DNA from: Lachnospiraceae bacterium
Lineage (GTDB): Bacteria; Bacillota; Clostridia; Lachnospirales; Lachnospiraceae
DNA length: 15,497 nt
Assembly: GCA_014804385.1 (NCBI GenBank)
Contig: JAAUZW010000018.1
Location: forward strand, 26,485 to 41,981
Direction of reading: 5' to 3'
Both the position numbers and the translations under genes were made by a program. The notes below the pieces were generated by a model. It was not told the DNA's origin. It did not search any database and worked only from the letters and a program-made list of their open reading frames with translations. Shown here piece after piece: positions 6,830 through 13,216 of the stretch; position 1 is the first letter of the stretch, and each line of letters opens with the position of its first letter.

Positions 6830-8650
6830 TCACCCATTCGGAATCCGCAGCACCTGCCCAATATTCAGAATATTACTGCTCAGCCCATTTAAACTTTTGA
6901 TCGCATCAACCGTTGTACCAAACCTCTGCGCCAACAGCCATAGTGTATCCCCGGAGCGGACGGTATACTCAAAATAGGGGGCGGGTGTTCCTGTCGCAGA
7001 AGGAATTTTGAGCACCTGCCCGATACTCAGATTATCGCTGGTCAGTCCGTTCAGGCGTTTGATTGCGTCAGCCGTTGTGCCATATCTTTGCGCTAACAGC
7101 CAGAGCGTATCTCCGGAACGGACGACGTATTGTATAACGCCGGGATCGGTGCCGGGCGGAATCACATTATTGGCTCCCAGATAAGTATTATACAGAGCCT
7201 GCCATGTGCGGGGACCTACGATGCCGTCGGGGGTAAGTCCCGCCGCCCTTTGGAATGCCATGACGGACTGTTGGGTTCCGCTTCCGAAATTGCCATCTTG
7301 CGCAGGAGCCGGAATCGTAGGATTAAATTCGGCTGCCACATTCAAAAGATACTGCAGGGTAATGACATCCTGCCCCGAGGAACCCTGACGCAGAACGGAA
7401 CTCGGTGGAACGGTTCCGATTCCCAGGGAAGTCCCTTCACTATCCAGTTCGGCAAGTCTGGTCACGGAGGCATACAGATAGGAAAGCTTATTCCAGGTGG
7501 ATTTTCCAACTATACCGTCGGGGGAGAGATTGAAAATACTCTGGAATTTGGCAACCGCCGCCCGCGTGCTTTCTCCGAATACGCCCGCTTCATCTGTGAT
7601 CGCAGGAATTGCCGGGTAATTGCGCCGGATCCTTCCCAGATATGTCTGAATCGTCTGTACATCAAGCCCCGTGCTTCCGGTTCGAAGAGCAGTGCCGGGA
7701 TAGGAGGACACTATTCCGGTAATAATCTTTGTCTCCGCAATCTCAACATCCCTCGGATAATAGGAACGCAGAATCTGTAAGGGGCTGAGTCCCTGATTTG
7801 CCAGTGTAACCGTTCCCCATTGGGACATACCTGCGCAGGTTGCGGTGGTGCCGTTGCAGAACGATGTAAAATAGGGCACAGTCTGCCCCGGCCTGCGGAC
7901 ATATTCATTAAAAATCTCATCTACGATCCGACTGATGGATTCATAGGTGTTTCGCCCATATACAAAATATTGATCATAGGCAGTGTTGTTTGTGATGTCA
8001 AAGTTGTAGCCGCGGCTCCTGTACCACTCTGTATAGATCCGGTTCAGCGCAAACGTGATAATGGCATAAATATTTGCCCGCAGGGACGCATCCGGCCAGG
8101 TAGGGTATATTTCACTGCTGGCAACATTCTTCACATAATCGGGAAAAGACACCTGCACATTGGAGGCGGACGCGCTGGGACTGCCCAGGTGTACTGTGAT
8201 CGGATTGGGAATGACTACTTGGCGGAGTACCCGGGATTCTGCATCGGATCCCACTTGATCACGATCGCCCGGCAGAGAAACGGCGGGTCTGCCGATCGTA
8301 ATCTCTGTCACGGTCGGAGTGCGCTGCCTATCCTGCATCGGGATAAATTCAAGCGGCTGAATAGCCGTCTCCCCCTCCAGGATCGGAATGCCAACAACAT
8401 GAATGGAATTAAAACCCTCCGCAAATGCAAGAACATTATAACTGATATAAGGTGTTCCGGAATAATTCGGATCCAAAGACAGGGCTTTGTCCAGAGTTTC
8501 TAAAGCAATCTTCTCCGTTTCTCCGCTTTCATCCGTTGTCACATGGTAAGTACGCGTCTCCTGCTGATCCATGATCCAGACCTGCACCCCGCTGAGCGGA
8601 AGCGCGTCGTGCGCCGTTCGCGCCTGTATGATCAAATAACCGGTAGCCAT
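6830..8650 (-). CDS. SpoIID-like/peptidoglycan-binding/LysM protein
   Basis: This is a modular 606-residue cell-wall or spore-wall protein. Residues 1-105 look like a beta-sandwich (carboxypeptidase-regulatory-like). Residues about 170-320 resemble the SpoIID (stage II sporulation D, peptidoglycan lytic) domain, with the conserved Glu at 180 in VASSEIYPTW and the CAGMSQWG segment. Two PG_binding_1 repeats follow at about 333-406 and 424-498, each with DGIVGxxTW. Two LysM repeats (507-550 and 561-606) with SGDTLWLLAQR finish the protein. No signal peptide or membrane helix is seen at the N-terminus, so it is either exported by another route, released, or acts in the mother cell around the forespore. 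The ribosome site on the minus strand is AAGGGGGAA (complement of 8661-8669), about 10-12 bases before the ATG. The gene converges on the defence operon and diverges from the C39-like gene. Confidence 0.85.
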   Translation of the reverse strand: MATGYLIIQARTAHDALPLSGVQVWIMDQQETRTYHVTTDESGETEKIALETLDKALSLDPNYSGTPYISYNVLAFAEGFNSIHVVGIPILEGETAIQPLEFIPMQDRQRTPTVTEITIGRPAVSLPGDRDQVGSDAESRVLRQVVIPNPITVHLGSPSASASNVQVSFPDYVKNVASSEIYPTWPDASLRANIYAIITFALNRIYTEWYRSRGYNFDITNNTAYDQYFVYGRNTYESISRIVDEIFNEYVRRPGQTVPYFTSFCNGTTATCAGMSQWGTVTLANQGLSPLQILRSYYPRDVEIAETKIITGIVSSYPGTALRTGSTGLDVQTIQTYLGRIRRNYPAIPAITDEAGVFGESTRAAVAKFQSIFNLSPDGIVGKSTWNKLSYLYASVTRLAELDSEGTSLGIGTVPPSSVLRQGSSGQDVITLQYLLNVAAEFNPTIPAPAQDGNFGSGTQQSVMAFQRAAGLTPDGIVGPRTWQALYNTYLGANNVIPPGTDPGVIQYVVRSGDTLWLLAQRYGTTADAIKRLNGLTSDNLSIGQVLKIPSATGTPAPYFEYTVRSGDTLWLLAQRFGTTVDAIKSLNGLSSNILNIGQVLRIPNG

Positions 8651-8750
8651 AAGTGATAGGTTCCCCCTTACAATTCGCTATACAATATAAATATGAAGGA
8701 AAGGCGATTATGACGCAAAATTTTTAGCCTTTTCGTATTACAAATTCTTA

Positions 8751-8759
8751 TGGTAAAAT
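8751..8759 (+). promoter_or_regulatory. Extended -10 promoter for the C39-like/thiN unit
   Basis: TGG followed by TAAAAT (8754-8759) gives an extended -10 (TGn-TAnAAT). The -35 region at 17 bases (TTTCGT) is poor, which an extended -10 can tolerate. The start would be near 8766, inside the inverted repeat that follows. Confidence 0.4.
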
Positions 8760-8763
8760 AAAT

Positions 8764-8790
8764 CTACGCTTCATTTACATATAAGCGTAG
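8764..8790. promoter_or_regulatory. Perfect 8+8 inverted repeat touching the ribosome site
   Basis: CTACGCTT (8764-8771) and AAGCGTAG (8783-8790) are exact complements separated by 11 bases. The second arm overlaps the first two bases of the AGGAGG ribosome site (8789-8794) of the C39-like gene, and the first arm lies where transcription should start. It could be a repressor operator at the start site or a 5' RNA stem that limits ribosome access. Confidence 0.45.
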
Positions 8791-8802
8791 GAGGAAAACG
8801 CT

Positions 8803-9180
8803 GTGAGTTTAGGGAAAAATAAAATGGAATTGGTTATGCAGCCAACTTTTGAGACTTGTGGCCAGGCATGTATTGCAATGATCACAGGAAAAAAGATCGA
8901 GGAAGTAATGAAAGATATGAAAACAAGCGGTCCTACGAGCATAGGACAGTTGATTGAAATGCTGGACTTTTATGGGGTGAAGCATGCGGAAAGAAATACA
9001 CGCATCTCAAAAAAGAATCCTGTACCCTATGAGTATTCTATTTTAACCGTGCACACAGATGCAGGGTATACGCACTGGACGCTGCTCTATGACAACAAAT
9101 ATTATGACCCTGAATTCGGACTGATCGAGGGCGAGTATACACACGGAAAGATCACATCTTTTTTAGGAATTTATCAATAG
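8803..9180 (+). CDS. C39-like papain-fold cysteine peptidase
   Basis: The 125-residue protein matches the peptidase C39-like fold. Q13 (oxyanion position) and C19 lie in MQPTFETCGQACIAMITG, H91 in YTHWTLLYDN, and D102 in YYDPEFG, giving a complete Q-C-H-D set. There is no transporter domain and no signal peptide, so it is a stand-alone cytoplasmic protein, not a bacteriocin-processing ABC transporter. The start is GTG at 8803, with AGGAGG at 8789-8794. It is 12 bases upstream of the thiamine diphosphokinase gene and probably co-transcribed with it. Its substrate is unknown; no double-glycine leader peptide gene is visible nearby. Confidence 0.75.
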   Translation: MSLGKNKMELVMQPTFETCGQACIAMITGKKIEEVMKDMKTSGPTSIGQLIEMLDFYGVKHAERNTRISKKNPVPYEYSILTVHTDAGYTHWTLLYDNKYYDPEFGLIEGEYTHGKITSFLGIYQ

Positions 9181-9192
9181 GGGGAGAAAAGA

Positions 9193-9843
9193 ATGAATGA
9201 GAAAACGGGTATTTGTTATATTGTCGGAGCAGGTGAAAACTATGGCATCCATTTTTCTCCTCGCGCAGATGATCTTGTGATCGCCGCAGATGCGGGATTT
9301 CAGGTTCTGGAGCAGAACGGAATAGACATGGATCTGGTAATCGGAGACTTTGATTCTCTTCCATATGTCCCGGAGCATGCAAAGGTGAGAGCATTGAACC
9401 GGGAAAAGGACGATACGGATATGCGGGCGGCTGTCCTTGAGGGGCTTAAAGCAGGCTATGAAACTTTTCATATTTACGGCGGAACAGGCGGACGCATCGA
9501 GCACACGATTGCCAATATGCAGCTTCTGGCAGAATTATCTTCAGGTGGGAAACGGGGATTTTTATTCGGGAGAGACTATATTATAACTGCACTGACAAAC
9601 GGAACCTTTATATTTCCTGATCATGTTTCCGGCTATGTGTCCGTGTTTGCGCATTCGGATCGGGCGGAGGGCGTATGGTTGAAAGGTTTAAAGTATGAAC
9701 TGCAGGATGCGGTTTTGTCAAACAGCTATCCGCTCGGGGTAAGTAACGAGTTTATTGGAAAAGAAAGCAGTATTTCAGTGAAGGCCGGCACATTGCTTAT
9801 TGTGTTCCCGGTAGAAGCAAAAGCGTTAGTAGATTCAAGATAA
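9193..9843 (+). CDS. thiN: Thiamine diphosphokinase
   Basis: It converts thiamine plus ATP to thiamine diphosphate and AMP, supplying the active cofactor in the cytoplasm. The 216-residue length is usual for the family. Visible motifs are an N-terminal ICYIVGAGE strand-loop, VIGDFDS (49-55), EKDDTD (71-76) and GGRIEH (99-104). The last normally reads GGRxDH, so the Asp is replaced by Glu here, a conservative change. The C-terminal half (about 140-212) is the thiamine-binding beta-domain. The ribosome site GGGGGAG overlaps the stop codon of the C39-like gene, so translation is coupled. No TPP riboswitch is seen upstream of this two-gene unit. Confidence 0.9.
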   Translation: MNEKTGICYIVGAGENYGIHFSPRADDLVIAADAGFQVLEQNGIDMDLVIGDFDSLPYVPEHAKVRALNREKDDTDMRAAVLEGLKAGYETFHIYGGTGGRIEHTIANMQLLAELSSGGKRGFLFGRDYIITALTNGTFIFPDHVSGYVSVFAHSDRAEGVWLKGLKYELQDAVLSNSYPLGVSNEFIGKESSISVKAGTLLIVFPVEAKALVDSR

Positions 9844-9858
9844 TCAGTAGAATATCAC

Positions 9859-9889
9859 AGAATTTTCACAATTCTTTCACGATTTTTCC
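9859..9889 (+). terminator. Possible weak terminator after thiN
   Basis: AGAATT (9859-9864) and AATTCT (9870-9875) form a 6-base AT-rich stem with a 5-base loop. A T-rich stretch follows (TTCACGATTTTTCC). The stem is weak, so termination would be partial at best. Confidence 0.25.
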
Positions 9890-9925
9890 ATGTTCGGAAT
9901 GTAAACTTGGCAAAGTAGAATGATT

Positions 9926-9940
9926 CGGCGGCTGCCGCCG
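9926..9940. other. GC-rich stem-loop in the leader of the VTC operon
   Basis: CGGCGG-CTG-CCGCCG is a perfect 6-base G+C stem with a 3-base loop, 25 bases before the VTC start codon. It has no T-tract, so it is not an intrinsic terminator. A TAGAAT at 9916-9921 could be the -10 of a promoter with a poor -35; then the stem would sit at the 5' end of the message and could stabilise it. Confidence 0.35.
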
Positions 9941-9965
9941 TTGAGTAAAAGATAAAGGAGGGACT

Positions 9966-10637
9966 ATGGATTATCGACATGAGTGGAAACACGAGATCAA
10001 TCAGGCGGATCTGCTTGTCCTGCGACAGCGGCTGCGGGCAGTCACTACACCTGATCCTCATGCGGTTGACGGTAAATATTTGATACGAAGCCTGTATTTT
10101 GACAATGCCGTTGATAAAGCGCTGCGGGAAAAACTGGACGGTGTCAGCCGCAGGGAGAAATTCCGTATCCGCTATTATAATGAGGATACTTCGCTGATGC
10201 ATCTGGAAAAGAAAAGTAAAATAGGCGGTCTTGGCAAAAAACAGAGCGCCGGCCTCACTGCGGTGCAAGCGCAGGATATCGTGGAGGGCAGTCTGGACTG
10301 GATGGCGGACAGCTCAGAGGAGTTAATTTATGAGTTGTATGTCAAAATGCGGACGCAGGGGCTGCGGCCGAAGACCATCGTGGATTACACGCGGGAGCCG
10401 TTTGTCTTTGGACCCGGTAATGTGCGGGTCACACTGGACTATCATATCCGGACGGGTTCCTGCTGTGGTGACTTTCTCAATCCGGACTGTCCCACGATTC
10501 CGGCAGGGGAGGCGCCCATCATTCTGGAAGTGAAGTGGGATAGCTATTTGCCGGACATTATTCGTGATGCGGTACGGCTTCCGGGACGGCGGGTAACTGC
10601 TTTTTCAAAATATGCACAATGCCGTATTTACGGTTAA
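9966..10637 (+). CDS. VTC-domain (polyphosphate polymerase-like) protein
   Basis: The VTC domain is the tunnel-fold catalytic domain that makes polyphosphate from ATP in yeast Vtc4. Bacterial stand-alone versions are usually found next to DUF4956 and CotH-type genes. Tunnel-type residues are visible: EWKHEI (6-11), IRSLYFDN (40-47), KFRIRYYNED (65-74), HLEKKSK (79-85), TIVDYTREPF (137-146), RVTLDYHIR (154-162), ILEVKWDS (186-193) and a final FSKYAQCR. The protein is soluble, 223 residues and full-length for a bacterial VTC domain. ATG at 9966 follows AAGGAGGG. It is the first gene of a three-gene unit, with the membrane protein starting 27 bases after its stop. It could act as a polyphosphate polymerase on the inner membrane face or, with its partners, transfer phosphate or nucleotide to a surface protein; the latter is inference. 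Confidence 0.83.
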   Translation: MDYRHEWKHEINQADLLVLRQRLRAVTTPDPHAVDGKYLIRSLYFDNAVDKALREKLDGVSRREKFRIRYYNEDTSLMHLEKKSKIGGLGKKQSAGLTAVQAQDIVEGSLDWMADSSEELIYELYVKMRTQGLRPKTIVDYTREPFVFGPGNVRVTLDYHIRTGSCCGDFLNPDCPTIPAGEAPIILEVKWDSYLPDIIRDAVRLPGRRVTAFSKYAQCRIYG

Positions 10638-10664
10638 ATAGATCAATAAAAAGGAGAAGAAATT

Positions 10665-11336
10665 ATGACCTTCAATGATATTTTTAAATCCAGTTTTCTT
10701 GAAAATGTAGCTGCAGTCAGTCTTTTTGATATGCTGCTGGCGCTCGTTCTTGCTTTTTGCCTGGGAATGTTTATCTTTCTGGTCTACAAAAAGACTTATC
10801 AGGGCGTTATGTATTCCTCCAGCTTTGGCGTGACACTGATCGCGCTGACCATGATAACCACGCTGGTGATTCTTGCGGTGACAAGCAATGTAGTATTGTC
10901 TCTGGGAATGGTAGGCGCTCTGTCCATCGTTCGTTTTCGTACGGCGATCAAGGAGCCGCTTGACATTGCGTTTCTGTTCTGGGCGATTGCAGCCGGTATC
11001 GTACTGGCAGCAGGAATGATTCCGCTAGCTGTAGTCGGCAGCATTTTCGTCGGCGTGGTGCTTCTAATTTTTGTCAATAAGAAACCTCATTGTAATCCCT
11101 ACATTGTTGTCATCCAATGCGATGGGCATGACAGTGAGACTGCGGCAAGGGCTTATCTTGAGGAAATGACGAATCGGTGTACTGTCAAAAGCAAAAGCGC
11201 CCAGAAGGGTAGTCTGGAATTGACCGTGGAAATCCGCCTGAAAGATGACAATACCGATTTCATCAATACGCTGTCCGAAATGCAGGGAGTAAACAGTGCG
11301 GTTCTCGTCAGCTACAACGGGGATTACATAGGGTAA
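10665..11336 (+). CDS. DUF4956 membrane protein
   Basis: The 223-residue integral membrane protein has hydrophobic segments at about 18-41, 53-75, 101-116 and 118-138. Between the second and third lies the family hallmark GALSIVRFRTAIKEPLDIAF (84-103). The C-terminal region (about 145-223) is soluble and looks like an alpha-beta domain. The family is of unknown biochemistry and is habitually encoded beside VTC-domain proteins, as here, so it is probably their membrane partner. Ribosome site AAGGAG precedes the ATG at 10665. The stop overlaps the ribosome site of the next gene. Confidence 0.85.
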   Translation: MTFNDIFKSSFLENVAAVSLFDMLLALVLAFCLGMFIFLVYKKTYQGVMYSSSFGVTLIALTMITTLVILAVTSNVVLSLGMVGALSIVRFRTAIKEPLDIAFLFWAIAAGIVLAAGMIPLAVVGSIFVGVVLLIFVNKKPHCNPYIVVIQCDGHDSETAARAYLEEMTNRCTVKSKSAQKGSLELTVEIRLKDDNTDFINTLSEMQGVNSAVLVSYNGDYIG

Positions 11337-11348
11337 GGAGGTTACTTT

Positions 11349-13085
11349 GTGTCAACACATAAAAGAATTGACAGCGTTTGTATTGCGGCGGTTCTCCTTG
11401 CTATAGTGCTTACTGTCCTGCTGATTAACGGCAGGGCTCTCGGCATTGTGTCCGTCATGAGTGCGGAAGTCAGCGACGGTATGTTTACGGCAAAGGATCT
11501 GGATGCGGATTGGAATCCTTCCTCTGCCACCAGGATCATGCTGTCTGACCAGGGAACTGCGATCGACGGAAACGGAGCCTATGTTTATGAAGGAAATGTC
11601 TGTATCGCCTATGCGGGTACTTATGTTCTCACCGGTGAACTCACAGATGGAAGCGTTGTGATTGATGCAGACAAAAGCGATGATATATGGATTCTTCTGG
11701 ATGATGTGACGCTTCACTGTGACGATGATGCCGCATTCCGGGTCGAGCAGGCGGATAAAGTGTTTCTGACGCTGGCAGAGGGAACGAAAAACACCATATC
11801 TTCCGGTGCACAGTATAACGAGGAGAGCATTGCATCGGGCACAGACGGCGTGATTTATTCCCGGGATGATCTGACGATCAACGGAACCGGAGAGCTTGTG
11901 ATAGATGCTGCGTATCGGCACGGAATCGTATGCAACGACGATTGTGTGATTGCCGGAGGCGATATCACGATCAATGCTGCGGAGGATGGGATTCACGCAA
12001 ATGACAGCGTGCGCATCCGGGATGCCGCCATTTCGATTGCAGCGGGGGACGATGGGATTACCGTGTCGAACGATGAGGAGACAAGCTTTATCTATGTTGC
12101 CTCCGGAAGCATTTCCATTTCGGAATGCTATGAAGGACTGGAGGCCGTAGATATCACAATTGCAGGCGGAACCATCGACCTTGCGCCGACAGACGACGGG
12201 ATCAATGCCAACGGGTATGGCGAGAATTCTGTCATCCGTATTACAGGAGGGGATATCACGATCATCAATCCTTCGGGCAGGGACGCCGACGGATTGGATT
12301 CCAACGGTGATATCTATATTGAGGGCGGCAGAACCTTTATCAGTGTTACGGATGGCGGGGGTAACTGTGCGCTTGATTGTGGCAGCGAAAACGGCGGCGA
12401 GTGTATCGTCAGCGGCGGCACGGTGATCGCCTGTGGCGGCAGTGCCATGGCGGAGGGATTTGATGCGGATTCGCCGCAAGGTTTCCTGATGCATAGTGCC
12501 AAAGGGGCGGCAGGGACAACGATAAGACTTTCGGATTCCCAGGGAAGAGAGCTCCTTTCCGAGGAGATTCCCTGCAGCTTCTCTTCTGCCGTGATCAGTA
12601 CGCCTGCATTGAAAATAGGAGACATCTGTACGATCGAGATCGGTGGGGCGCAGGAACAGGTTACGATTGATAATTCTTCTCAGGAAAGCTTTATGGCAAT
12701 GGGCATGCGGGGAGGCGGTATGCGGGGTGGCAGCAGGCCGAATGGCATGAAATCGTTTGATAAAGCGGAAACGTCTGAAGTGGAAAAGAAGCCTGGGAGA
12801 CCGGAAAGGTCAGATGGGGAAGGGCAGCTTGAGAAACCGAAAATGTTTGATGGAGAGAGCCAGCCCGAGAGACCGGCAATGTTTGATGAGAGAAGTCTGC
12901 CTGACAAGTCGGATATGTGGGGAAATGATGAAAATCGTCCGAACAGGCAGGAGATGCCGGGAAACGGGGAAATGCCGTTTGAGCCTGGCGGAGCGCAGGG
13001 ACAGGGGAGTACTCTGATTTTGCTTGGCATTTCCATACTGGCTTTATTGAGCGGTCTGTTTATGGCAATGAAGATCAAATATTGA
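11349..13085 (+). CDS. Cthe_2159-like beta-helix carbohydrate-binding surface protein
   Basis: A membrane-anchored surface protein of 578 residues. Residues about 9-32 are a hydrophobic N-terminal signal or anchor (CIAAVLLAIVLTVLLI). The middle (about 80-420) has repeated beta-helix rungs with acidic turn motifs, DGIHANDS, DGITVSND, DGINANG and DGLDSNG, as in the calcium-binding parallel beta-helix of Cthe_2159 (polygalacturonate-binding family). A Met/Gly-rich stretch near 447-465 and a Pro/Glu/Arg/Met-rich repeat region (about 480-550) follow, then a C-terminal membrane helix (STLILLGISILALLSGLFMA). Start is GTG at 11349 with AAGGAGG overlapping the DUF4956 stop, so it is coupled to that gene. 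The protein probably acts in adhesion or polysaccharide binding at the cell surface; the link to the VTC protein is known from gene neighbourhood only. Confidence 0.82.
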   Translation: MSTHKRIDSVCIAAVLLAIVLTVLLINGRALGIVSVMSAEVSDGMFTAKDLDADWNPSSATRIMLSDQGTAIDGNGAYVYEGNVCIAYAGTYVLTGELTDGSVVIDADKSDDIWILLDDVTLHCDDDAAFRVEQADKVFLTLAEGTKNTISSGAQYNEESIASGTDGVIYSRDDLTINGTGELVIDAAYRHGIVCNDDCVIAGGDITINAAEDGIHANDSVRIRDAAISIAAGDDGITVSNDEETSFIYVASGSISISECYEGLEAVDITIAGGTIDLAPTDDGINANGYGENSVIRITGGDITIINPSGRDADGLDSNGDIYIEGGRTFISVTDGGGNCALDCGSENGGECIVSGGTVIACGGSAMAEGFDADSPQGFLMHSAKGAAGTTIRLSDSQGRELLSEEIPCSFSSAVISTPALKIGDICTIEIGGAQEQVTIDNSSQESFMAMGMRGGGMRGGSRPNGMKSFDKAETSEVEKKPGRPERSDGEGQLEKPKMFDGESQPERPAMFDERSLPDKSDMWGNDENRPNRQEMPGNGEMPFEPGGAQGQGSTLILLGISILALLSGLFMAMKIKY

Positions 13086-13104
13086 GGCGGCGGTAGATTC
13101 TTCG

Positions 13105-13124
13105 AGGAAGACTTTCCTTTTTTT
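13105..13124 (+). terminator. Possible weak intrinsic terminator of the VTC operon
   Basis: AGGAA (13105-13109) and TTCCT (13114-13118) enclose a 4-base loop, and T continues through 13124. The stem is only 5 bases, so efficiency is uncertain, but it lies right after the operon and before a new promoter. Confidence 0.35.
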
Positions 13125-13132
13125 CCTTATTT

Positions 13133-13147
13133 TGGTATAATTATAAT
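13133..13147 (+). promoter_or_regulatory. Extended -10 promoter of the EAL-protein gene
   Basis: TGG-TATAAT (13133-13141) is an extended -10, immediately followed by a second TATAAT (13142-13147). The -35 region is only T-rich. A leader of about 65 bases follows to the ATG at 13217. Confidence 0.5.
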
Positions 13148-13216
13148 GATTTTGGTTGATTATATTGAAAATGGAGTTGAAAAGTCTGTTTTACGGATTT
13201 ACATTAGGGAAAAGTT

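Noticed and set aside
7130..7780. Long plus-strand open frames opposite the SpoIID/LysM gene (also 7820-8503)
   Set aside because: They are antisense shadows of a well-supported minus-strand gene with recognisable domains, and their translations resemble nothing.
8687..8695. A sigma-E-like -10 (CATATTT on the minus strand) before the SpoIID/LysM gene
   Set aside because: The only candidate -35 (TCATAAT) is at the wrong spacing, about 11 bases, so a sporulation promoter is not supported.
8651..8802. TPP riboswitch controlling thiN
   Set aside because: The space is short and lacks the conserved TPP-box sequences; the only structure is the 8+8 inverted repeat.
11352..12494. A 380-residue minus-strand open frame opposite the beta-helix gene
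   Set aside because: The plus strand encodes clear beta-helix repeats and signal/anchor segments. The antisense frame is low in familiar motifs and lacks a ribosome site.
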